This document shows positions 6,158 through 12,524 of a DNA stretch of 13,272 nt, one piece after another. How positions within the stretch are numbered: position 1 is the stretch's first letter; every line of letters starts with the position of its first letter. Source of the DNA: Ruminococcus sp. UBA4383 (lineage in GTDB: Bacteria; Bacillota; Clostridia; Oscillospirales; Ruminococcaceae); NCBI GenBank assembly GCA_002389995.1, contig DGRR01000221.1, positions 1-13,272 on the forward strand, written 5' to 3'. The notes beneath the pieces were generated by a model. It made no database searches. It saw nothing but the letters and a program-made list of their open reading frames with translations, and was not told the origin of the DNA. The position numbers were made by a program, and so were the translations under genes.

Positions 6158-8500
6158 TTATTTCACAAGAGCCGTATCGAGGACATCTTCGAGGGTTTCA
6201 GCGCAGATAAATTCAACAGATTCCTTAACGACATCATCGACTTCTTCGAGGTCGGGCTTATTATCGGCAGGAATGATAACAGTTTTGATACCGGCCTTAT
6301 AAGCCGCCATAGTTTTTTCTCTCAGACCGCCTATGGGGAGGACATTTCCATGCAAAGTTATTTCGCCTGTCATAGCGACATCTGAGCGGACTTTTCTGCC
6401 TGAGAGGGCAGAAACGAGAGCAGTAACCATAGTAACGCCAGCGGAAGGACCATCTTTGGGGACAGCACCCTCAACAGCATTAATATGTATATCATTTTCC
6501 TTATAGAAATTCTTGTTTATGCCGTATTTATCAGCGATACTTCTGACATAACTTACAGCGATGCGTGAACTTTCCTTCATGACATCACCGAGAGAGCCTG
6601 TAATTTCGACTTTACCCGTACCGTCAAGGGTAATGACTTCGAGCGGCATAATGACACCGCCGACAGAAGTCCATGCAAGACCGTTCACAACACCAGTCTG
6701 GTCTTTTTTGGAATGAATATCGGAGATATATTTTTTAACGCCGAGGAGGTCATGGAGGTCTTTACTTCTGACCTTAATTCTTTTGACTTCACCCGAAGCG
6801 ATTTTTCTTGCAGCTTTTCTGCAAACTGAAGCGATAGTTCTTTCGAGTGTACGGACACCTGCTTCTTTGGTATAATAAGCGATGATACTGTTTATAGATT
6901 CATCATCAAATTTAAGCTGAGTACCTCTAAGACCGTGTTCTTTAAGCTGTTTAGGGATAAGGTGGTCTTTTGCAATATGGAATTTTTCCTCAGCGGTATA
7001 GCTTGGCAGTTCAATAAGTTCCATTCTGTCGAGGAGTGGTTTAGGGATAGCATCGACATTATTGGCAGTAGTAATGAAAACAGCCTTACTCAAATCGAAA
7101 GGAATTTCGATGAAATGGTCTCTGAAAGCGTTATTCTGTTCGCTATCGAGGACTTCGAGCATAGCGGAGGAGGGGTCGCCCTTGATATCGCTGCAAAGCT
7201 TATCAATTTCATCGAAAAGGATAAGCGGATTAGCAGTACCGGCCTGCTGAATAGCGGTAATGATTCTTCCGGGCATAGCACCGACATAAGTTTTTCTGTG
7301 ACCTCTTATATCAGCTTCATCACGAACACCACCGAGAGAGACTCTTGCATATTTTCTGCCCATAGCCTTAGCGATAGATTTAGCAACAGAAGTTTTGCCG
7401 ACACCGGGAGGACCTGCAAGACAGATAATCTGACCTTTTATTTCGGGGTTAAGCATATGGACGGCAAGAAATTCGAGAATACGTTCCTTAACCTTTTTAA
7501 GACCGTAGTGGTCTTTTTCGAGGACTTCCTCAGCCTTAGCCATAGAAAGTTTAGCCTTGCTGTACTTACCCCACGGCAAATCGAGGATTGTATCGAGGTA
7601 ATTTTTGATAACAAAAGCCTCTTGGGAAGCAGGAGGGAGTTTAGCGAGTTTTTCGGCTTCTTTCAGGAGTTTCTCCTTACTTTTCTCATCGACTTTCAGT
7701 TCCATTACATCATTGATGTAAGCGTATGAATCGTCGCCCTCATCTTCTCCGAGCTGTTCCTGAATAATTCTCATCTGTTCACGGAGGTAATATTCTTTCT
7801 GACCCTTGTCGATACTGTTTTTCGTCTGTTCATTTATAAGGCTTTCGAGGTCGAGAATTTCGACTTCGGAGGTAAGGCAGGCATAGAGTACAGAGAGTTT
7901 ATTAATTATATTAGTTTCTTCAAGAAGTGTCTGTTTATCTCTGTAATTGAGACTGCAATTGAAAGTAACCGCCTCAAAGAGTTTTATAGGGTCGTCCTCA
8001 GTCATAACGGAATTAAAGAGTTCATTAGGCATTTTCGGAAAATGCGAAGCATATCTTTCAAACACATCTTTTATTGACCTTATGAGTGCCTCAGCCTCAA
8101 CCTTATCATACTTTGCCCTTGAATAAGTAGGTGTACGTTTTATTTCAGCTTTAAGCACATCACCGTCATCAATAAGCTTGACGAGATTAGCCTTATAAAT
8201 TCCCTCAACGAGGACTTTCATAATATTGTCAGGAAGTTTAAGCACCTGTTTTATTTCAGCGACAACGCCAACCTTATACAAATCGGAAGATTTTGGATTT
8301 TCGACATATGCTTCATGCTGTGTTACGAGGAAGATTTTTCCGTCCTCTTTTAGGGCTTTTTCTACAGCCTTGACAGACCTTCCCCTTGCGACATCGAAGT
8401 GCATCACCATTTTAGGAAATGCAACAAGACCTCTCACGGCAATGGTATAAATAGCATTACCTTTCTCGATATTTTTATCACTTTTTACTGTCTGTTCCAT
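6158..8500 (-). CDS. lon: ATP-dependent Lon protease (LonA type)
   Basis: Cytosolic AAA+ serine protease degrading misfolded and regulatory proteins. 780 residues, normal for LonA. Domains in order: N-terminal substrate-binding LON domain (about 12-205, starting near YTIAVRGLVAFPKMV), a coiled helical stretch with YYLREQMRIIQEQLGED (237-253), and the AAA+ module with Walker A GPPGVGKT (363-370), Walker B LILFDEID (426-433) and DRMELIELPSY (491-501). The peptidase domain carries catalytic Ser686 in PKDGPSAG (681-688) and Lys729 in GGLREKT (724-730), so both residues of the dyad are present. The frame is open to 8545, but that would place the start at or before the predicted transcript start. 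The ATG at 8500 has GGTGA four bases upstream and is chosen. It heads the lon-ysxC-lysA block. I looked for CIRCE and CtsR heat-shock operators and found none. Confidence 0.97.
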   Translation of the reverse strand: MEQTVKSDKNIEKGNAIYTIAVRGLVAFPKMVMHFDVARGRSVKAVEKALKEDGKIFLVTQHEAYVENPKSSDLYKVGVVAEIKQVLKLPDNIMKVLVEGIYKANLVKLIDDGDVLKAEIKRTPTYSRAKYDKVEAEALIRSIKDVFERYASHFPKMPNELFNSVMTEDDPIKLFEAVTFNCSLNYRDKQTLLEETNIINKLSVLYACLTSEVEILDLESLINEQTKNSIDKGQKEYYLREQMRIIQEQLGEDEGDDSYAYINDVMELKVDEKSKEKLLKEAEKLAKLPPASQEAFVIKNYLDTILDLPWGKYSKAKLSMAKAEEVLEKDHYGLKKVKERILEFLAVHMLNPEIKGQIICLAGPPGVGKTSVAKSIAKAMGRKYARVSLGGVRDEADIRGHRKTYVGAMPGRIITAIQQAGTANPLILFDEIDKLCSDIKGDPSSAMLEVLDSEQNNAFRDHFIEIPFDLSKAVFITTANNVDAIPKPLLDRMELIELPSYTAEEKFHIAKDHLIPKQLKEHGLRGTQLKFDDESINSIIAYYTKEAGVRTLERTIASVCRKAARKIASGEVKRIKVRSKDLHDLLGVKKYISDIHSKKDQTGVVNGLAWTSVGGVIMPLEVITLDGTGKVEITGSLGDVMKESSRIAVSYVRSIADKYGINKNFYKENDIHINAVEGAVPKDGPSAGVTMVTALVSALSGRKVRSDVAMTGEITLHGNVLPIGGLREKTMAAYKAGIKTVIIPADNKPDLEEVDDVVKESVEFICAETLEDVLDTALVK

Positions 8501-8515
8501 TTTATCACCACATTT

Positions 8516-8531
8516 CTTTACAACTTTACAA
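8516..8531 (-). repeat. tandem 8-bp repeat in the lon leader
   Basis: Minus strand TTGTAAAG twice in direct succession, between the predicted transcript start and the lon ribosome site. It could be an operator half-site pair or chance in AT-rich DNA. It does not match a heat-shock operator I know. Confidence 0.4.
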
Positions 8532-8550
8532 TGTTTTTGCAACACATATA

Positions 8551-8579
8551 ATTATACTACATATCAGAGAAAAAAGCAA
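8551..8579 (-). promoter_or_regulatory. putative promoter of lon
   Basis: Minus-strand TATAAT (8551-8556) is a perfect -10 box. TTGCTT (8574-8579) lies 17 bases upstream as a weak -35, matching only its TTG half. The predicted start near 8544 gives a leader of about 44 bases. The weak -35 would suit a regulated promoter. Confidence 0.65.
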
Positions 8580-8601
8580 GTAAAAAATGAAATTTAATTG
8601 T

Positions 8602-8759
8602 ATGGATTAAAATGGAGAATTGGAGCGGGGAATGAAAAAGGTTCCCGCCCGTGTCCGAAAAATTGAGAATGAAAAGTTATACAGAATCAAATGGATTAGA
8701 ATGAGAAAGATTCCAGCCCGTGTTTGAAAAATTGAGAATGAAAAGTTATACAGAATTAA
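8602..8759. repeat. imperfect tandem repeat, copies of 89 and 69 bp
   Basis: Copy 1 is 8602-8690 and copy 2 is 8691-8759. Both begin ATGGATTA(A/G)AATG and share a central GCCCGTGT. They end in an identical 31-base stretch (8657-8687 and 8726-8756, offset 69). Copy 1 has about 20 extra bases near its start, including GCGGGGAA, which can fold with TTCCCGC at 8642-8648. Copy 2 covers the stop codon of the adjacent SH3-repeat gene. No open frame or known element is recognised. This fills most of the gap between lon and that gene. Confidence 0.8.
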
Positions 8760-8774
8760 AAACTAATATAACTT
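8743..8774 (-). terminator. possible weak terminator at the end of the SH3-repeat gene
   Basis: AAGTTATA (8743-8750) and TATAACTT (8767-8774) are perfect inverted repeats with a 16-base loop spanning the stop codon. On the minus strand the stem is followed by TTC and T-rich sequence. The stem is only 8 AT-rich pairs and the T run is short, so this is tentative. No better terminator is visible before the lon promoter. Confidence 0.3.
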
Positions 8775-10339
8775 GCATCGACCCAACCGTAATAATCGCC
8801 GTCGTCCGCATCATAAAGTTCATACCATGTAATACCCATTGAGTAACAGGTATTGACAGCCGTAACGTTCCAGTCACCAAGGCTTGCCCTTACAAGTATC
8901 GCACTGCCTCCGTCAACAACATAAGTTGATGAAAAGCCTGCGACAGTACCACCGTAAGTATTTATCTTACCGCTTAAATTACATGGCGTAACTGTAACGG
9001 ATTTACTTTGAGGAGGTGTTATATGAGATACATCAAAATTGATATATCCTGAATCCACCCAACCATAATAATCACCGTCATCTGCATCATAAAGTTCATA
9101 CCATGTTATACCCATTGAATAGCAGGTATTTACAGCAATTACGTCCCAGTCACCGAGACTTCCCCTTACAGTTGCAACGTTTCCACCGTCAACAACATAA
9201 GAAGAAGCATATCCCGAAACAATTTCGCCATATGTTCTTATAGCACCTCTGATATTACATGAATTGACAGTTACAGAAGGCTGTGATTCACGGGGAGAAA
9301 CAAAATCAACATATTCACTGTCTACCCAGCCATAATAATCACCGTCATCTGCATCATAAACTTCATACCATGTTATACCCATTGAATAGCAACTGTTTGA
9401 AGCTTTAATATTCCAGTCATTTCCGAGACTGCTGCGGACTTTTTCAGCACTTCCCCCATACACAACATAAGAAGAAGCAAAGCTTGCAACAACACCGCCA
9501 TGAGTATTTATACGACCAACCAGATTACAAGGAGTAACAGTTGCCGCAACAGGTGCAACAGTAGTTGTAACGACAGCCTGTTTTGATGAAACAACTGTTG
9601 TTGCTTTTGCATTGGATTTCCTTGATGATACGACTGTTGTAACAGAATTTCTTACTGATGAAACAATCGTTGTCGCAGCGATTTTTCTTGATGATACAAC
9701 TGTTGTTACAATTTCAGCAGAAACAGTAGTTTTCCTTGATGATGACGACGAAACAACCGTCGTTGTTAAAGCAGTAGTTTTTGATGATGAAACAGTTGTT
9801 GTCAAAGTAGTTGAAGTGGAAGTTTCTGTTTCGGTCGCAGGTATAGTCTGAACAGAAACAGATGCAGAAGAATTTTGCTGATTTCTGTTATTCTCAACAT
9901 TTTCATTCATTTTTTTCTGTATAAGAAACATATAGCCAAGTATACAGAGCGCACATATAAGAAGTGCTATAATGGCAATAAGTACAGGTGTTGTCCGTGG
10001 TTTTTCCTCTGCCGCCTCATCATCTGTGCCATAAAAATTTTCATTCGCAGGAGGTTCAGCAGGAGGCGGAGCATTATTATAAGGAGGATATGGATAGTAT
10101 GGGTCATATGTAGTCTGAGTCTGATTTTTATTTTGATTCTGAACGGGTACTTCTGCCGTCTGAGAATTTGAATTTCTTACAGGCTTTAATTTTTTCAGAT
10201 TAGTTTTAGGAGGATTTACAGGTGCATTAGCAGACTGAGCAGGTTTTATGCCTTCATTTGCATAAAAGTCAAAATCACAGAAAAAGCAATATCTTGAATC
10301 ATCAAGATTTTCTATTCCGCATTTAGGACATATTTTCAT
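8756..10339 (-). CDS. zinc-ribbon, single-helix protein with three SH3-like repeats
   Basis: 527 residues of modular design. An N-terminal zinc ribbon has Cys4, Cys7, Cys18 and Cys21 (CPKCG and CFFC). A Pro/Asn/Tyr-rich stretch follows (about 33-115), then one membrane helix (118-140), and a Ser/Thr/Val-rich linker (about 157-268) built on the motif TTVVSSxK. Last come three SH3b-like repeats at 271-346, 361-435 and 453-527. The repeats share the core CYSMGITWYE and YDADDGDYYGWVD, and each has two cysteines (271/317, 361/406, 453/498) that could form a disulfide. With no signal peptide, the ribbon should be cytoplasmic and the repeats outside, where SH3b domains often bind cell-wall peptides. 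The start has GAGGTGA seven bases upstream, 18 bases after the EIIC stop, so the gene is probably in the fru operon. The actual ligand and the reason for this location are unknown. Confidence 0.85.
   Translation of the reverse strand: MKICPKCGIENLDDSRYCFFCDFDFYANEGIKPAQSANAPVNPPKTNLKKLKPVRNSNSQTAEVPVQNQNKNQTQTTYDPYYPYPPYNNAPPPAEPPANENFYGTDDEAAEEKPRTTPVLIAIIALLICALCILGYMFLIQKKMNENVENNRNQQNSSASVSVQTIPATETETSTSTTLTTTVSSSKTTALTTTVVSSSSSRKTTVSAEIVTTVVSSRKIAATTIVSSVRNSVTTVVSSRKSNAKATTVVSSKQAVVTTTVAPVAATVTPCNLVGRINTHGGVVASFASSYVVYGGSAEKVRSSLGNDWNIKASNSCYSMGITWYEVYDADDGDYYGWVDSEYVDFVSPRESQPSVTVNSCNIRGAIRTYGEIVSGYASSYVVDGGNVATVRGSLGDWDVIAVNTCYSMGITWYELYDADDGDYYGWVDSGYINFDVSHITPPQSKSVTVTPCNLSGKINTYGGTVAGFSSTYVVDGGSAILVRASLGDWNVTAVNTCYSMGITWYELYDADDGDYYGWVDASYISF
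8759..9529 (-). repeat. three tandem SH3-like coding repeats
   Basis: Coding units at 9302-9529, 9035-9259 and 8759-8983, spaced about 270 bases apart and joined by short variable linkers. Blocks around CYSMGITWYE and the acidic DADDGDYYGWVD are almost unchanged at the DNA level between copies 1 and 2. This suggests recent duplication or gene conversion. Copy number could vary by recombination. Confidence 0.8.
9554..9817 (-). repeat. degenerate coding repeat for the Thr/Val/Ser linker
   Basis: About six to eight units encode variants of TTVVSSxK. On the plus strand they show as recurring GATGA(T/A)AC(A/G)ACTGTTGT-like blocks at irregular spacing of about 33 to 45 bases. The linker is likely an extended, possibly glycosylated stalk that lifts the SH3-like repeats away from the membrane; this role is inference. 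Length may vary between strains. Confidence 0.65.
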
Positions 10340-10357
10340 TTAATATCACCTCATATT

Positions 10358-11449
10358 TTATTTTTCATCAGTACGTTTTTTCTTTAAAATTGCCAGCAGT
10401 ATCATTCCGACAAATGAACCTGCCAGAAGTGAAACGGTATACATAAGAGGGTGTCCGACAACTGCAAAGACAAATATTCCGCCATGCGGCGCACGCAAAG
10501 TACAGTCAAATGCCATTGAAAGCCCTCCCGCAACAGCCGCTCCGATAACACATGACGGAATAACTCTTGCAGGGTCAGCCGCTGCATATGGAATTGCTCC
10601 CTCTGTTATGAAACTAAGCCCCATGATATAATTTGCAGGAGCGTTTTTAAGTTCTTCCGCAGTCCAGCGGTTTTTGAAAAATGTTGCCGCAAGTGCAATT
10701 GAAAGTGGTGGAATCATTCCGCCCAGCATAACAGCCGCCATCATATTAAAATTCCCCGAAGCCATGCCCATAGTAGCGAAAAGATAAGCTGCCTTATTAC
10801 AAGGTCCGCCCATATCTATTGACATCATAACACCAAGTATACAGCCGAGAAGAATTTTACTTGACCCTCCCATATTAGTGAGAAAAACGGAAATTCCATT
10901 GTTTATAATACCCATAAAAGGATTGACTGCACACATCACAACAGCAACAGTTCCAAGTCCGCAAAGCGGATAAATAAGAACAGGTTTAATTCCGTCCAGA
11001 GCCTTTGGAAGATAATCTGACATTCTTTTAATTCCAAGCATCAGATAACCGCCTATAAATCCTGCAATAAGTCCTCCGAGAAATCCCGAAGAAACATCTC
11101 CCGAAGGATTCATAAAAGTAGAACCTGACAACGCAATTGCACCGCCTGCCAGTCCTGAAAGAAAGCCTGCCTGTCCTGCGATACTCATTCCGATATATCC
11201 TGCAAGTACAGGAATCATAAAGTTAAATGAATATCCCCCGATAGTCTTAAACCATGCTGCCGCCGCAAGATGAGAACCAAAATCGCTGTCCTGAGGTGCG
11301 CCGCCTATGGTATCAATCAGAAAAGCAACTGCCATAAATATTCCGCCTGCAATTGTAAAAGGAAGCATATTTGAAACACCGTTCATAAGGTGATTATATA
11401 TTTGTTTTCCGAAGCTTTCGTTCTGTGTATTTTCTTGTATTTTTTCCAT
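10358..11449 (-). CDS. PTS fructose-type permease, EIIC domain only
   Basis: 363 residues of a polytopic membrane protein matching the C domain of fructose-family (FruA/MngA type) PTS permeases, which move the sugar while it is phosphorylated. Recognisable segments are SNMLPFTIAGGIFMAVAF (26-43), MSIDMGGPCNKAAY (209-222), SFITEGAIPYAAADP (279-293) and RAPHGGIF (319-326). Glu283 in the ITEGAIP loop is the conserved feature of the family. Typical FruA carries IIA and/or IIB domains fused to IIC. Here the chain starts about 15 residues before the C domain and ends after it, and no IIA or IIB gene is in the window. It would need these in trans. The start at 11449 has AGAGGT five bases upstream. 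It follows fruK by 10 bases and precedes the SH3-repeat gene by 18, so all three are likely one transcript. Fructose as substrate is inferred from fruK. Confidence 0.9.
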   Translation of the reverse strand: MEKIQENTQNESFGKQIYNHLMNGVSNMLPFTIAGGIFMAVAFLIDTIGGAPQDSDFGSHLAAAAWFKTIGGYSFNFMIPVLAGYIGMSIAGQAGFLSGLAGGAIALSGSTFMNPSGDVSSGFLGGLIAGFIGGYLMLGIKRMSDYLPKALDGIKPVLIYPLCGLGTVAVVMCAVNPFMGIINNGISVFLTNMGGSSKILLGCILGVMMSIDMGGPCNKAAYLFATMGMASGNFNMMAAVMLGGMIPPLSIALAATFFKNRWTAEELKNAPANYIMGLSFITEGAIPYAAADPARVIPSCVIGAAVAGGLSMAFDCTLRAPHGGIFVFAVVGHPLMYTVSLLAGSFVGMILLAILKKKRTDEK

Positions 11450-11459
11450 ATATTACCTC

Positions 11460-12359
11460 TTAAAGCTGTTTTAAAAGTTCAAATATTTTACCCTTAACCG
11501 CAAGACCGTCAGAAAAAGCCGTTGCACCTCCCGCAGCCGTACCGAGTTTAAGAGCATATTCATAATCACCATTCATTGACCCTGCAACAAAGCCTGCTAC
11601 CATTGAATCGCCTGCTCCGACAGAATTTTTAACATTTCCCCTGCACACACCACAGATATGAACCTGATTATTTTCATCGACAAGCAAAGCACCTTTTTCC
11701 GCCATAGAAACGAGAACGTTTTCAGCACCCATATCACGGAGTTTTCGTGCATATTTTACAATGTCGTCTGTTTCGGAAATATTCACGCCGAACATTTCAC
11801 CGAGTTCATGATTATTTGGTTTGATGAGAAAAGGCTTATATTTCAGAGTATTAAGCAATAGTTTATTTGTAGCATCGACAACAGTTCTGATATTTTTGTC
11901 TGCCGTCCTTGACAATATTCTTTCATAGATATCATCGGGCAGACTTTTCGGAATACTTCCTGCGAGAATCAAAATATCGTTATCTTTAAGCATATCAAGT
12001 TTTCTGAAAAATTCATCAAGAGCCTTATCATCAATGAAAGGACCCTGACCGTTTATTTCAGTTTCCTGAGAGGATTTTATTTTAACATTTATTCGTGAAT
12101 TACCTGAACCGAGACTGATGAAATCGGTTTTTACGCCTATATTTTCGATTCCGTCCCTTATAGCCTGTCCTGTAAAGCCTGCAACAAATCCGAGAGCAAC
12201 TGACGGCACACCGAGTTCACTCAGAACGACAGAAACATTTATACCCTTACCGCCGAAATATATTTCCTCACATGATGAACGGTTTACAGAACCGTTTTTC
12301 ATATTTTCAACATGAACGACATAATCAACAGCAGGATTGAAAGTAACAGTATATATCAT
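11460..12359 (-). CDS. fruK: 1-phosphofructokinase
   Basis: PfkB-family kinase converting fructose 1-phosphate to fructose 1,6-bisphosphate with ATP, in the cytosol. 299 residues, usual for FruK. The start MIYTVTFNPAVDY is characteristic of the FruK/LacC branch. GGKGINVS (36-43) is the sugar-binding loop and INGQGP (102-107) the lid segment. KPNNHEL (180-186) and the signature VGAGDSMVAGF (247-257) follow, with Asp251 as catalytic base. LacC (tagatose 6-phosphate kinase) is the main alternative. The adjacent fructose-type EIIC favours FruK. The start at 12359 has AGGAG eight bases upstream. It is first in its operon behind a consensus promoter at 12424-12452. No regulator gene of the DeoR (FruR) type is present in the window, although such operons often begin with one. 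Confidence 0.93.
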   Translation of the reverse strand: MIYTVTFNPAVDYVVHVENMKNGSVNRSSCEEIYFGGKGINVSVVLSELGVPSVALGFVAGFTGQAIRDGIENIGVKTDFISLGSGNSRINVKIKSSQETEINGQGPFIDDKALDEFFRKLDMLKDNDILILAGSIPKSLPDDIYERILSRTADKNIRTVVDATNKLLLNTLKYKPFLIKPNNHELGEMFGVNISETDDIVKYARKLRDMGAENVLVSMAEKGALLVDENNQVHICGVCRGNVKNSVGAGDSMVAGFVAGSMNGDYEYALKLGTAAGGATAFSDGLAVKGKIFELLKQL

Positions 12360-12379
12360 AAATAAAACTCCTATTCACC

Positions 12380-12397
12380 TACACTGAAATCCGTGTA
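12380..12397. promoter_or_regulatory. inverted repeat in the fruK leader, possible operator or hairpin
   Basis: TACAC (12380-12384) and GTGTA (12393-12397) flank eight bases. It lies between the predicted start of the fruK transcript and the ribosome site. It may be a repressor site or a small leader hairpin; five pairs only, so tentative. Confidence 0.35.
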
Positions 12398-12423
12398 TTA
12401 TATATCCTTTGATAATCTCCAAC

Positions 12424-12452
12424 ATTATATCATATTAAGCATATTTTGTCAA
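12424..12452 (-). promoter_or_regulatory. consensus extended -10 promoter of the fruK operon
   Basis: On the minus strand, TTGACA (12447-12452) and TATAAT (12424-12429) are both perfect and 17 bases apart. A TGA directly before the -10 makes it an extended -10 as well. The transcript should start near 12417 and have a leader of about 58 bases. So strong a basal promoter for a sugar operon suggests control by repression. Confidence 0.92.
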
Positions 12453-12458
12453 ATATTA

Positions 12459-12487
12459 TTGATTTTTATTTTATATTGTAGTATTAT
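12459..12487 (+). promoter_or_regulatory. putative promoter of the DUF2520 gene
   Basis: TTGATT (12459-12464) and TATTAT (12482-12487) are 17 bases apart. A perfect TATAAT sits at 12485-12490 but 20 bases from that -35. Several -10-like hexamers occur because of the 8-bp tandem units, so the exact start is uncertain. The -35 is six bases from the -35 of the divergent fruK promoter. Confidence 0.5.
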
Positions 12488-12512
12488 AATATTATAGTAT
12501 TATAGTATAATA
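12481..12512. repeat. four tandem 8-bp AT units before the DUF2520 gene
   Basis: GTATTATA, ATATTATA, GTATTATA and GTATAATA follow each other without a gap. They end at the A that begins the AAGGAG ribosome site (12512-12517). The first unit overlaps the predicted -10 box. A change in unit number would alter leader length and -10 choices. Confidence 0.75.
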
Positions 12513-12524
12513 AGGAGTGATTAT

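Noticed and set aside
6935..7729. 264-codon open frame on the plus strand
   Set aside because: Lies wholly inside lon on the other strand. Lon is complete with all motifs, and this frame shows no recognisable family or ribosome site.
8501..8545. Longer N-terminus of Lon
   Set aside because: It would start at about the predicted transcript start, and no ribosome site precedes it. The first residues do not look like Lon.
8602..8759. CRISPR-like direct repeats
   Set aside because: Only two copies, in tandem without spacers, and no cas gene nearby.
9612..9851. Plus-strand frame rich in DDETTVV
   Set aside because: It is the antisense reading of the Thr/Val/Ser stalk repeat and only mirrors its regular composition.
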